Positions 7,370 through 14,959 of a stretch of 15,122 nt of DNA are shown piece after piece. The notes beneath the pieces were generated by a model, which did no database searches, had not been told where the DNA came from, and worked only from the letters and a program-made list of their open reading frames with translations. Source of the stretch: an uncultured Christensenellaceae bacterium (GTDB lineage: Bacteria > Bacillota_A > Clostridia > Christensenellales > UBA3700); assembly GCA_944381335.1 (NCBI GenBank), contig CALWKT010000080.1, forward strand, positions 1-15,122. The letters are read 5' to 3'. Every line of letters starts with the position of its first letter. Position 1 is the stretch's first letter. A program made the translations under genes and the position numbers.

Positions 7370-9799
7370 TTTTACGACGATATTGACGAGGCGCTTGGGT
7401 ATGACTATCACTTTGACGACGTTCATATTTCCGATCGCCAGTTTCACCTGTTCGTTTGCGAGCGCGGTTTCTCTGATCGTGTTTTCGTCTGCGTCGACGG
7501 GGACGACGATCTTTGCTTTCATACGGCTGTTGACCTGAACGGCGAGTTCGTATTCGTCGAGGACGAGCGCTTTTTCGTCGCATCTGGGGTAAGCGCGGTT
7601 GAAAACGCTCTCTTTATGGCCGAGCATTTCGTTGAGTTCTTCGGCAAAATGCGGTGCGAACGGCGCCATCATAAGCACGAGATCTTCGACTGACTCGCGG
7701 ACGAACTTATTGTTGACTTTGTTGCCGGAGTCAAGGTACTTATAAGTCGCGTTGACGAACTCCATAAGACGCGCTATCGCGGTGTTGAAGGAGAATTGCT
7801 TGGTGTCGTCGGTGACGCGTCTGATCGTGTTGTGGCGCACGAAATTGAGCGCTTTTTCGGCTTCGCCGAAGGTGCCTTCGCCCGTGCCGCCGTCTATGCT
7901 GCGTTTTACGAGGCGTTCCACTCTCTCCATGAACTTGACTATGGATTCAAGCCCGTTGCTGTTCCACGGGCCGCCCTCGACGTAAGAGAAGCCGAACATC
8001 AGGTAGAGCCTGAACGCGTCGGAGCCGTATTTGCTGACGTAATCGTCGGGAGACACGACGTTTCCGCGCGACTTGCTCATCTTGAAGCCGTCGGGACCGA
8101 GTATGGTGCCCTGGTGCACGAGCGAGGTGAACGGCTCGTCGAACTTGAGGTAGCCGAGGTCTCTGAGCGCCTTGGTGAAGAAGCGGGCGTACAGGAGGTG
8201 CATGCAGGCGTGTTCCGCGCCGCCGATATATTTGTCGACGGGGAGCATTTTGTTGATGATCTCAGGGTCGAACGCCATCTTGTCGTTGTTTGCGTCGGGG
8301 TAGCGCAGGAAGTACCAGCTGGAGCAGACGAAGGTGTCCAGCGTGTCCGGGTCGCGCCTTGCGGGTCTGCCGCCTATCGGGCCGACGGTATTCATATATT
8401 CCTCGCACTTGAGGAGGGGTGATTTGCCGTCCGGCTTGAAGTCTACGTTGTACGGAAGTCTGACGGGCAGGTCGCTTTCGGGTACGGGCACTTCGCCGCA
8501 GTGATCGCAATGTATGATAGGTATCGGGCAGCCCCAGTAACGCTGGCGGGATATCAGCCAGTCGCGCAGGCGGTAATTCGTCTTGAGTTCACCGTGACCG
8601 GTCTTGGCGAGCCACTCAATGACTTTGACTCTGCCTTCTTCGGTGGTCATGCCGTCGAACTGACCGCTGTTGACCATAACGCCGTAGTCGCAATAGGGGA
8701 GCGAGTCGTCGGAGCCGTCCTTGGAGCGTATCACGCGGCGTATGAGCAGGTCGTACTTTTTGGCGAAATCGTAGTCTCTCTCGTCGTGAGCGGCGACGCC
8801 CATGACTGCGCCGGTGCCGTAGGAATACAGCACGTAATCGCCGATCCAGATCGGCACCCTTTCGCCGTTCGCCGGGTTGATGCAGTACGCGCCGGTAAAC
8901 GCGCCCGTTTTTTCGCGGGAGGTGGAGAGTCTTTCGATCTCAGAGCTTTTCGCGCAGGCTTCCTTGTAGGCTTCCACTTCCGCCTTGTGTTCGGGGGTGG
9001 TCAGCTTGTCGACGAGCGGATGCTCGGGCGCGAGAATGACGTAAGAAACGCCGAAAATGGTATCCGCGCGGGTGGTGAACACTTTGAAAGAATCGCCGCT
9101 TTCGCAGTCGAACGTGATCTCTCCGCCCGTGGATTTACCGATCCAGTTTTTCTGCATCAGCTTGGTTTTTTCAGGCCAGTCGAGCTTGTCCAGACCCTGA
9201 AGGAGTTCTTCTGCATAATCCGTGATCTTGAAGAACCACTGAGTCAGGTTCTTGCGCACGACCGTCGTGCCGCAACGCTCGCACGCGCCGTCGACGACCT
9301 GTTCGTTGGCGAGCACGGTGTTGCAATGCGGGCACCAGTTGACGGGCGCCTCTTTGCGGTAGGCGAGCCCTTTTTTATAGAACTGAAGGAAGATCCACTG
9401 CGTCCACTTGTAGTAATCGGGCATGCAGGTCTTGACCTCGTAATCCCAGTCGAAGGAAGCGCCCATCGCTTTGAGCTGTTTTTCCATCGTCTCAATGTTC
9501 TTGAGGGTGCTGTCCTGCGGGTGGATGCCCGTTTTGATTGCGTAGTTTTCTGCGGGGAGGCCGAACGCGTCGAAGCCCATCGGCTGAAAGACCTCGTAGC
9601 CGTTCATGCGCATAAAACGCGCGTAGCTGTCCGACGGGCCGAAGTTGTACCAGTGCCCCACGTGGAGTTTCGCGCCTGAAGGGTAGGAGAACATCTCGAG
9701 CACATAATACTTTTTGTCCATTCTGGACTTGTCGAAGCTGTACAGTTTTTCGTCAGCCCAACGTTTTTGCCACTTTTTTTCAATTTGAAGAAAATCCAT
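7367..9799 (-). CDS. leuS: leucyl-tRNA synthetase
   Basis: Charges tRNA-Leu with leucine (class Ia synthetase, cytoplasm). The 810-aa protein is full length for bacterial LeuRS. The HIGH-type motif is HVGH at residues 46-49 and KMSKS is at 573-577. A zinc-knuckle-like segment with CPHC and CERC pairs follows in the ZN1 region. The CP1 editing domain shows its threonine-rich site (TTRADTIFG) and the conserved Asp site in [15 protein letters not shown], where the usual Pro of VPAHD is Ala. The C-terminal anticodon-binding and tail domains are present. The ATG at 9799 has GGAG 6 bases upstream and a strong promoter at 9850-9878. No T-box leader is visible: the leader is only about 40 bases. serS follows directly. 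Confidence 0.98.
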   Translation of the reverse strand: MDFLQIEKKWQKRWADEKLYSFDKSRMDKKYYVLEMFSYPSGAKLHVGHWYNFGPSDSYARFMRMNGYEVFQPMGFDAFGLPAENYAIKTGIHPQDSTLKNIETMEKQLKAMGASFDWDYEVKTCMPDYYKWTQWIFLQFYKKGLAYRKEAPVNWCPHCNTVLANEQVVDGACERCGTTVVRKNLTQWFFKITDYAEELLQGLDKLDWPEKTKLMQKNWIGKSTGGEITFDCESGDSFKVFTTRADTIFGVSYVILAPEHPLVDKLTTPEHKAEVEAYKEACAKSSEIERLSTSREKTGAFTGAYCINPANGERVPIWIGDYVLYSYGTGAVMGVAAHDERDYDFAKKYDLLIRRVIRSKDGSDDSLPYCDYGVMVNSGQFDGMTTEEGRVKVIEWLAKTGHGELKTNYRLRDWLISRQRYWGCPIPIIHCDHCGEVPVPESDLPVRLPYNVDFKPDGKSPLLKCEEYMNTVGPIGGRPARRDPDTLDTFVCSSWYFLRYPDANNDKMAFDPEIINKMLPVDKYIGGAEHACMHLLYARFFTKALRDLGYLKFDEPFTSLVHQGTILGPDGFKMSKSRGNVVSPDDYVSKYGSDAFRLYLMFGFSYVEGGPWNSNGLESIVKFMERVERLVKRSIDGGTGEGTFGEAEKALNFVRHNTIRRVTDDTKQFSFNTAIARLMEFVNATYKYLDSGNKVNNKFVRESVEDLVLMMAPFAPHFAEELNEMLGHKESVFNRAYPRCDEKALVLDEYELAVQVNSRMKAKIVVPVDADENTIRETALANEQVKLAIGNMNVVKVIVIPKRLVNIVVK

Positions 9800-9849
9800 A
9801 TAAACTCCGTATTCGGTAGATTTTGCTTTGGATGCAAATATATAGATAT

Positions 9850-9878
9850 ATTATAAAACAAGTGTATTTTTTTGTAAA
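9850..9878 (-). promoter_or_regulatory. sigma-A promoter of leuS-serS
   Basis: On the minus strand: -35 TTTACA (9878-9873, 5 of 6), a 17-bp AT-rich spacer and a perfect -10 TATAAT (9855-9850). The predicted transcript starts about 40 bases before the leuS ATG, too short for the T-box riboswitch that often precedes synthetase genes in Firmicutes. Confidence 0.88.
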
Positions 9879-10084
9879 GTAATTGATATAAAAAGCGTAT
9901 ATACGCGCGCAGGCGCCGGCAAGGGCATGTGACCGGGCTGAAACGGAAATCTGACGGGCAGGCATCGGCGAAACAGACAAACCGGTTGCAACGGCGTGCG
10001 TGCAGATAAGGTAAGAAAAACAGAAGAAGAGCAGAAAGGGAAAGAGACAAAGCAAAAAAACGGAAAAAGAGAAAACCGGCGCAG
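9879..10084. other. intergenic region with long purine-rich tract
   Basis: No gene is supported. From about 10005 to 10098 the plus strand is almost all A and G, so the minus strand, just beyond the lipoprotein terminator, is almost all C and T. The rest (9895-10000) is GC-rich and shows no clear structure or promoter. Confidence 0.5.
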
Positions 10085-10115
10085 AAAAAAAGAGGAGCCC
10101 CTGAAGAGCTCCTCC
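10085..10115 (-). terminator. rho-independent terminator of the lipoprotein gene
   Basis: On the minus strand GAGGAGC pairs with GCTCCTC around a short loop (TCTTCAGGG, partly able to extend the stem), followed by TTTTTTT. It lies about 30 bp after the stop codon. Confidence 0.88.
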
Positions 10116-10148
10116 TTTTATTGTCGACCGTTGAGGTCGAGGTTGCAA

Positions 10149-12371
10149 TTACTTGCTGATGGACCAGCCTGCTCCTTCAACGAAGATGGAGCCGGTGGGG
10201 TTCTGATCAGCGCCGAGAACGACGGGGGAAGTTGTAGCACAACCGTAGCCGATCTTTTCCAGAGTGAGCGCGATGTAGATGTCGAGCGTGTCTACTTCTG
10301 CCTTGTTCTGATCAACGGCAACTTCAGCCTTGAACAGTTCTCCGCCGCCGAGCTGGATGCTACCGTTTACAGAAGTGACAACTTCGCCATTGTTGTAGTC
10401 AGAGACGAATTCGTCAACAGCAACTTTAACGCCGTTTACAGCATTGTTCTCGCCCTTGAGCAGAGAAGCGGTGATGTCGAAGGTGAGTTCTGCGCCGCCG
10501 ACGGTGTAATCAGCGCCGGAACCTTCAGCGGTGATGCTGGAAGTTGCGGTGTCAATGGACACGCAAGCCATGACTTTGTTGATGACTTCGGTGATGATTT
10601 CGACAACGCTGGGTTCGGTAGATTCTTCACCCTCTGTCATTGCCAGCTCGTTGCTCGTAGCGCTTGCGGGAGCGGTCGTGGTGGCGCCGGCAGGAACCTT
10701 GGTGTAAATGAAGCTGGAAAGAACGGGCTTGATAGCTTCGAGGACCGTAGCCATGCCGAGCGAACCGTTCAGTTTGCTGATCATGTCAGAGACGTTTCCA
10801 GGGATGGAATTGGTCAGACCGAAGGTCTCGAGAATGCCGGTGACAGCCGCGAGGTTGATCGTCATTCTGCCGGTCTCAAAACCGAGGCCGGTTTCGTCCA
10901 TCGTGATCTTCTCGTCAAGGTTGATAAGAAGGATATCTTCGGGATCTTCAACGTTTACCATCTTGATGTAGAGGCTGTTGATAGCGGGGAGCAGGGTGTC
11001 GATAACGTCGAGGTCGGTGTCATCTGCGAAGGGACCTACGCCTCTGAGGTAGAACCAGTCTTTGGACGTCGCAACGCCGTTTTCGGTGTAGTACAGCGTC
11101 TTTACGAAAGTAGCGTCAGCTACAGCGGAAAGGTCGATGTCTGCGGAGAGTTCAACGTCATAGGTCTTTTTGGTAGCTTCGGTTTTGCCGAGGGAGACCT
11201 GAGCTTCGAGAGCGAAGTTGAGCAGGCCGACGTCGGTCCAGTTTTCGACGTCTGCGATAGTCGCGTTCTGAGCTTCGGAAACGTTGTCGTATGCGTCGTA
11301 GTTGCTGGAGAAGAACTTGTAGCCGAGCGTCGCGGAGAGGTCGGTAGCGGGAACGGTTTCAACGAGGTTGTAGCCGTCGCCTGTTACTGCCGGGATGGTG
11401 ATGCCGTCAGCCTTTTCGCCGACTGCGAGGCCGAGAGAAATGCTCTCAAAGTTCTTGGAAGAGTCGTAGTTGCCGATCACCTGCAGATCAATGTCGGGCA
11501 GGATGTCGTACAGCGCGGAAGAGGAGCTGATCGCAACGTTCATCTCGCTGAGGATGGAAGCGAGGTCGAGGACGGTTGCTTCTTCGCCGAAGAGGAGAGA
11601 GTCAACTGCGCCGTAGAGCAGACCCTGCGGGTTGAACAGCTCTCTCAGGTTGAGGGAGAAGATCTCCTTGTTGCCGTCGGTCTCATGGTCGATGGTGACG
11701 AAACCTGCGATCATGCCGACATAGCTGCCGGCGAGTTCGGTGACGGAAACGCCTTCGAGCTTGCTGCCGACTTCAACGTCAGCGTTGACTTCGTATCTTT
11801 CCAGGATGGAAGCGACTGAAGGAGCGTTGATTCTGAGGTTCTGGCCGCCGGAGGAGAGGTAGAAGTAGTTGTCCACAGGCTCGCCTTCGGGGGTTTCAGA
11901 GCCGGCATCGACGTACCAGAGGCCGAACTCTCTCGTTCCGTCAACGGTTACGGAGAAACCGAAAGCGTTGTTGGTGTACACGGATTCAGCGTCATTGAGC
12001 AGGTCGAGAGAAAGATCGAGGTCGATTCTGATGTCGTGGGTCTCGTTGCCCTGGACCATAGAAAGCTCGATGTAAGCGTCGGTACCGATGTTGCCTACGT
12101 TGTCGATATCCAGCTGAGCGATCGCGTCGTCAACGACTCCGAGGAGATCGGTGATGGCGGCGGTGTCAACATCGGGTTTGCTAGACATTGTAGCGCCGCA
12201 GTTGTCGCACTTGCCGTCTTTGTTTGCGTCAACGTGAGACGTGCAGGTCTTGTCGTCATCATCGGTGTCAGAAGGGGTCTTGTCCTTGTCACAACCGATA
12301 AAGAAGGCACATACCATTGCAACGATCAAAGCAACAACGAGCAACTTAGCCCAAATATGTTTCTTTGTCAT
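10149..12371 (-). CDS. large secreted lipoprotein of unknown function
   Basis: Function not recognised. With the start at 12371 the protein is 740 aa. Residues 1-26 are a lipoprotein signal peptide (MTKKHIWAKLLVVALIVAMV..FFIG) with lipobox Cys27, so the protein should be anchored on the outer face of the membrane. A short Asp/Lys linker leads to C43-x2-H46 and C55-x2-C58 around D48-A-N50-K-D52-G, a small motif resembling both a zinc knuckle and an EF-hand loop. The remaining ~680 residues are strongly acidic and alternate polar and hydrophobic residues (for example IRIDLDLSLDLL), suggesting extended beta sheet. Phrases such as INAPSVASILERY and INLAAVTGILETF hint at internal duplication. An upstream in-frame ATG at 12398 is rejected because AGGAGGT lies between it and the chosen ATG, 9 bases upstream of the latter. 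It has its own promoter and terminator. Confidence 0.85.
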   Translation of the reverse strand: MTKKHIWAKLLVVALIVAMVCAFFIGCDKDKTPSDTDDDDKTCTSHVDANKDGKCDNCGATMSSKPDVDTAAITDLLGVVDDAIAQLDIDNVGNIGTDAYIELSMVQGNETHDIRIDLDLSLDLLNDAESVYTNNAFGFSVTVDGTREFGLWYVDAGSETPEGEPVDNYFYLSSGGQNLRINAPSVASILERYEVNADVEVGSKLEGVSVTELAGSYVGMIAGFVTIDHETDGNKEIFSLNLRELFNPQGLLYGAVDSLLFGEEATVLDLASILSEMNVAISSSSALYDILPDIDLQVIGNYDSSKNFESISLGLAVGEKADGITIPAVTGDGYNLVETVPATDLSATLGYKFFSSNYDAYDNVSEAQNATIADVENWTDVGLLNFALEAQVSLGKTEATKKTYDVELSADIDLSAVADATFVKTLYYTENGVATSKDWFYLRGVGPFADDTDLDVIDTLLPAINSLYIKMVNVEDPEDILLINLDEKITMDETGLGFETGRMTINLAAVTGILETFGLTNSIPGNVSDMISKLNGSLGMATVLEAIKPVLSSFIYTKVPAGATTTAPASATSNELAMTEGEESTEPSVVEIITEVINKVMACVSIDTATSSITAEGSGADYTVGGAELTFDITASLLKGENNAVNGVKVAVDEFVSDYNNGEVVTSVNGSIQLGGGELFKAEVAVDQNKAEVDTLDIYIALTLEKIGYGCATTSPVVLGADQNPTGSIFVEGAGWSISK

Positions 12372-12412
12372 AATTTGATAACCTCCTAAGTTATGCATTT
12401 TTTTGTAGTTTA

Positions 12413-12441
12413 ATTATACAATTCCGTATTTTTAAAGTCAA
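12413..12441 (-). promoter_or_regulatory. sigma-A promoter of the lipoprotein gene
   Basis: On the minus strand: -35 TTGACT (12441-12436, 5 of 6), a 17-bp spacer and a perfect -10 TATAAT (12418-12413). It lies about 40 bp upstream of the ATG at 12371, with AGGAGGT in the leader. Confidence 0.9.
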
Positions 12442-12928
12442 GACAAAAATAAAACCCAAAATATACCATTATAACCATAAAAAAGCGGTTCAAAACGTTG
12501 CTTTGTGCAAAAAAGCGCAAATTCGCAACGAAATATTTATGGATACAAAAAGATAAAACGCGTTAAAAATTTTACATTCGCGCACGAAGAAAATATAAAT
12601 AATACACATACGTGTAGCCTATTCAGGTCAAAAGGGGAGAGGCAAGGCATGAGAGACTTTTCGCGCCGGGCGGCTGTGACGGACTCTTGACGGACGGTCA
12701 GACCGTTTTTGACAGGCGGTCACGACATTTTTTTGCACGAGATCAAACCGCGCCGAAAAAATTTTTGCATCGTGCACGGATTTTTCGCGCCTTGAGTGGC
12801 GATAACTCAATACGTGTCAAGAATTTTACCTTAAAGCAAACATAAATTTTTTCAGCCGGAAAACGTCGTAAAAGCACGTTTTTTGCGTAAAAAACTCATT
12901 TTCGTCAAGAAAAAAATGAAAAAAGGTA
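12442..12928. other. long non-coding region with many inverted repeats
   Basis: Nearly 490 bp between two divergent promoters without a supported gene. An open frame at 12505-12690 (61 codons) has no ribosome binding site and unlikely composition. Structures seen: CGTTGC/GCAACG (12496-12530); the phased TGACRGRC repeats (12677-12722); TGCACGA with TCGTGCA 29 bases apart (about 12735-12777); and TTGAGT/ACTCAA around a 7-base loop (12792-12810). It could be an extended regulatory region or hold an undescribed RNA. Confidence 0.5.
12677..12722. repeat. three phased TGACRGRC repeats, candidate operator
   Basis: TGACGGAC at 12677 and 12688, and TGACAGGC at 12710, start 11 and 22 bp apart, that is about one and two DNA turns. 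The second and third extend to 14-bp near-identical units (12687-12700 and 12709-12722, 12 of 14 matching), each also a TGAC-N5-GTCA dyad. This fits binding of a dimeric regulator on one face of the helix. Confidence 0.5.
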
Positions 12929-12957
12929 TTGACAACCTTTATCAATGCGTATATCAT
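12929..12957 (+). promoter_or_regulatory. sigma-A promoter of the EAL-like/TasA-like unit
   Basis: A perfect -35 TTGACA (12929-12934), a 17-bp spacer and -10 TATCAT (12952-12957, 5 of 6). The predicted start near 12964 is followed directly by a hairpin, GCGAG-TTTT-CTCGC (12969-12982), which could shield the RNA 5' end. It shows that in-frame codons upstream of about 12964 are not translated. Confidence 0.85.
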
Positions 12958-13011
12958 AACAGTATAAGGCGAGTTTTCTCGCGTTGTGTGGTAAGGAGGC
13001 AAATTTGCCGT

Positions 13012-13701
13012 ATGGGAAAAGCGGCTACCGTCAAGAAACCCGTTTCTTATTGCTACATGCCCTACTTTGACGGGGAAGGCAAGACGGAATTCATCGAAGT
13101 CTGGCAGATTCTTGAAGACGATGTGCTCGGCGTTTTATATCCGTGGCAGTACGTCCCGGCGGCGCAGACGAGTTCCCGCATCGAAACTCTCAATTTCCTC
13201 GCTCTCACACAATTCGAAGAAGATTCTGAAAAATATCCTGCCGCGAAGTTCATCTACAAGGTGAGCAGTCGCCTGTTGGCAGAGGGCAACGTGCACAGGC
13301 TTGCCGGTCTTCTGAAAGACAACCTGGTGCTGTGTTTCGACATCTTTCAGCTTGAAGCCTTCGGCGAAAGGAACAGCCGCCTGGGTCTGAACTTCTTGAC
13401 CAAGCGCGGCGCTCATATCATGATAGAGGGCATCGAGCGCGCTCCGATGGACGTAATAGCCAAGTATGTACCTGAATATTTTCTGCTTGACTACCGCTAT
13501 TACAATCAGAGCAATTTTTCCCTTCTTTCGATCTTCGCGAACCTCGCGGGTCAGAAGGGCATAAAACTCGTTCTCGGCAACGTCGTCAACAAAAACAACG
13601 TTGATCTGTTCGGGAAAGAGGGGGTCACGGTGTTCAGCGGCAGTGCGTTCGCCAAACCCAAAAAGAAGCTTGAGACCCTGCTGGGAAAAGCCGATCAATA
13701 A
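13012..13701 (+). CDS. degenerate EAL-domain-like protein
   Basis: Probable 229-aa cytoplasmic protein. Its order of motifs recalls an EAL (c-di-GMP phosphodiesterase) fold: an opening YCYMPYFD (residues 13-20, compare YQPIVD), a strand NLVLCFDIF (104-112) where EAL enzymes have the ITE strand, HIMIEGIER (135-143) where they have the DDFG loop, and a closing FSGSAFAKP (208-216, compare QGYLFGKP). The E-A-L triplet, the DDFG Asp pair and the EGVET Glu are not recognisable, so catalysis is unlikely; a ligand-binding or protein-interaction role is possible. The frame runs upstream to 12883, but the promoter at 12929-12957 excludes that; the ATG at 13012 has AAGGAGG 12 bases upstream, a somewhat long spacing. 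The TasA-like gene follows after 80 bp without an obvious promoter or terminator. The EAL assignment is tentative and made by eye. Confidence 0.6.
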   Translation: MGKAATVKKPVSYCYMPYFDGEGKTEFIEVWQILEDDVLGVLYPWQYVPAAQTSSRIETLNFLALTQFEEDSEKYPAAKFIYKVSSRLLAEGNVHRLAGLLKDNLVLCFDIFQLEAFGERNSRLGLNFLTKRGAHIMIEGIERAPMDVIAKYVPEYFLLDYRYYNQSNFSLLSIFANLAGQKGIKLVLGNVVNKNNVDLFGKEGVTVFSGSAFAKPKKKLETLLGKADQ

Positions 13702-13781
13702 GAACTAAGCGCCGCAAGGCGTGACATATGGGCAAAACTAACAAAACAATACAAATCTAAAAAGATAAGGAGAGTAAAATT

Positions 13782-14765
13782 ATGAAAAAGAGTTTGGTAA
13801 TTACAACAATAGCTACTGTGCTCGTAATCGTTGTTGCTCTGACCACCGCGACTTTCGCGTGGTTCTCGTCGAGTTCTTCGACGCAGGCTACCGATACGTT
13901 TACGGCTCAGGCTTCGTCGTCTTTGTTCGCTTTGTACAAATATGAAAGTAGTACGACCGGAGGTTCTTACAGCGTAACGTCCAACTCGTCGATTCTGTTC
14001 AACGAAGCGGCCGGTTCGACGTCGCCTTCGTCTACGTTCGGAATATGGACTTCATCAGATATGAAATCTTTTGCACCCAGCGAACTGATAGATGTATCTG
14101 ATCTCGATGTTGTTCCTAACGATACTGCTTGGGGAGGATTGCCCGGAGCGGCATTCTTTACAGCTAATTCTGAAAATAATAAGAACCTTAAAGATATTAA
14201 AGAGGTTTCTTATGAAGGTAGTGCGTTTACAACAACTTCCACAGGTACGCCTAACGTAGCAAGATTGAAACTAGAAAATTTCAAAGACGCTGAACAAAAA
14301 TTGCAAATCAAGGTTACAATTAATCCTAATGGAGAGGAAGATGGTACACAGTATGATTTGCGTTTTGCAGAGGCGATAAGATTTTTGATTATTGCTACTC
14401 CTATGAGCGGAGCAAATGCAGGGAAAACCGTTGTTTTCGGTACTCATTACGATTATGGTTTGAACAGTGAAACGGTAGGTGCTTTCCCGACGGAAGCAAC
14501 TGTATCAAGCTATAAAAATACTTCTGGTGTCGATCAAGGATATACCGGAAGCGATACTCTTACAGTAGATCTTTTTAATCCTGTGGAACTTAATAATACG
14601 GCTTCTGGTTCTTGCGTTTATACGACATCTAAGGGCGATTTCGTATTAGCTGCCGGTGATGAGTTGGATATGTACATCTACGTATGGCTTGACGGTCCTC
14701 TTGCAGGAAGCAGTTTGTCGAAAGGTACAGCTACGTTTACTATCGATTTCGGCGTAGAAGCTTAA
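13782..14765 (+). CDS. TasA/CalY-like secreted surface protein (SipW-type signal)
   Basis: Predicted secreted protein of 327 aa. A short basic start (MKKS) and a hydrophobic core lead into TTATFAWFSSSSSTQATDTF. The ATFAWF pattern is typical of TasA/camelysin-family proteins and other substrates processed by the SipW-type signal peptidase; cleavage is likely near Ala26. The mature part is rich in Ser, Thr and Gly and ends in MYIYVWLDGPLAG...TFTIDFGVEA, matching the closing beta strands (WLDG...I.F) of the family. TasA relatives form biofilm fibres; others are surface proteases or pilus-like proteins, so the exact role is open. No sipW gene is in the window. AAGGAGAG lies 7 bases before the ATG. 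It is probably co-transcribed with the EAL-like gene. Base composition shifts from about half GC in the first ~90 codons to clearly AT-rich after ~14040. Confidence 0.8.
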   Translation: MKKSLVITTIATVLVIVVALTTATFAWFSSSSSTQATDTFTAQASSSLFALYKYESSTTGGSYSVTSNSSILFNEAAGSTSPSSTFGIWTSSDMKSFAPSELIDVSDLDVVPNDTAWGGLPGAAFFTANSENNKNLKDIKEVSYEGSAFTTTSTGTPNVARLKLENFKDAEQKLQIKVTINPNGEEDGTQYDLRFAEAIRFLIIATPMSGANAGKTVVFGTHYDYGLNSETVGAFPTEATVSSYKNTSGVDQGYTGSDTLTVDLFNPVELNNTASGSCVYTTSKGDFVLAAGDELDMYIYVWLDGPLAGSSLSKGTATFTIDFGVEA

Positions 14766-14783
14766 TAGCAAGTATATTTATCG

Positions 14784-14803
14784 GATAAGAAATTGATCTT
14801 ATC
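14784..14803 (+). other. 3' hairpin after the TasA-like gene
   Basis: GATAAGA (14784-14790) and TCTTATC (14797-14803) form a perfect 7-bp AT-rich stem with a 6-base loop, just upstream of the terminators. No T-run follows, so it is more likely an RNA-stabilising or protein-binding element. Confidence 0.45.
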
Positions 14804-14805
14804 AA

Positions 14806-14835
14806 ACCTCACCCCGAAATCGGGGTGGGGTTTTT
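14806..14835 (+). terminator. first tandem rho-independent terminator
   Basis: ACCTCACCCCGA (14806-14817) pairs with TCGGGGTGGGGT (14820-14831) over up to 12 bp, with one G-T wobble, closed by a GAAA-type loop, and is followed by TTTTT. A very strong intrinsic terminator 40 bp after the stop codon. Confidence 0.92.
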
Positions 14836-14837
14836 GT

Positions 14838-14860
14838 GCGCCTGAAAAGGCGCTTTTTTT
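14838..14860 (+). terminator. second tandem rho-independent terminator
   Basis: GCGCCT (14838-14843), tetraloop GAAA and AGGCGC (14848-14853), followed by TTTTTTT. It directly follows the first terminator. A third weak hairpin, CAGCG/CGCTG followed by ATTTTTT, is at 14877-14901. The series insulates the next promoter. Confidence 0.9.
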
Positions 14861-14912
14861 AAAAAATAGCCGTTTTCAGCGTGATTTTCCGCTGATTTTT
14901 TCTATTTTACTA

Positions 14913-14941
14913 TTGACATCATAAAATTATTATAATATAAT
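14913..14941 (+). promoter_or_regulatory. perfect consensus sigma-A promoter
   Basis: -35 TTGACA (14913-14918), exactly 17 bp, then -10 TATAAT (14936-14941): a full match to consensus in both boxes. The predicted start is near 14948. Confidence 0.93.
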
Positions 14942-14959
14942 ATTTATATATGCGACAGC

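Noticed and set aside
8501..9679. 392-codon plus-strand open frame opposite leuS
   Set aside because: Antisense shadow of leuS, which has HIGH and KMSKS motifs in the correct frame.
9800..9849. T-box riboswitch before leuS
   Set aside because: The leader is about 40 bases and no T-box-like GGTGG element is visible; the promoter is too close to the gene.
9996..11819. 607-codon plus-strand open frame opposite the lipoprotein gene
   Set aside because: It is antisense to a gene with promoter, ribosome binding site, signal peptide and terminator; its translation is low in motif content and is explained by codon bias of the real gene.
12505..12690. 61-codon plus-strand open frame in the non-coding region
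   Set aside because: No ribosome binding site, Lys/Asn/Arg-rich composition expected from AT-rich non-coding DNA, and it runs into the phased repeats.
12677..12722. CRISPR array
   Set aside because: Only three short imperfect repeats with no spacers of usual length and no cas genes.
12709..12737. Second promoter with TTGACA at 12709-12714
   Set aside because: No acceptable -10 hexamer at 16-18 bp downstream.
12883..13011. N-terminal extension of the EAL-like protein
   Set aside because: The consensus promoter at 12929-12957 lies inside it, and its sequence (many Lys, Arg, Cys) does not resemble the following domain.
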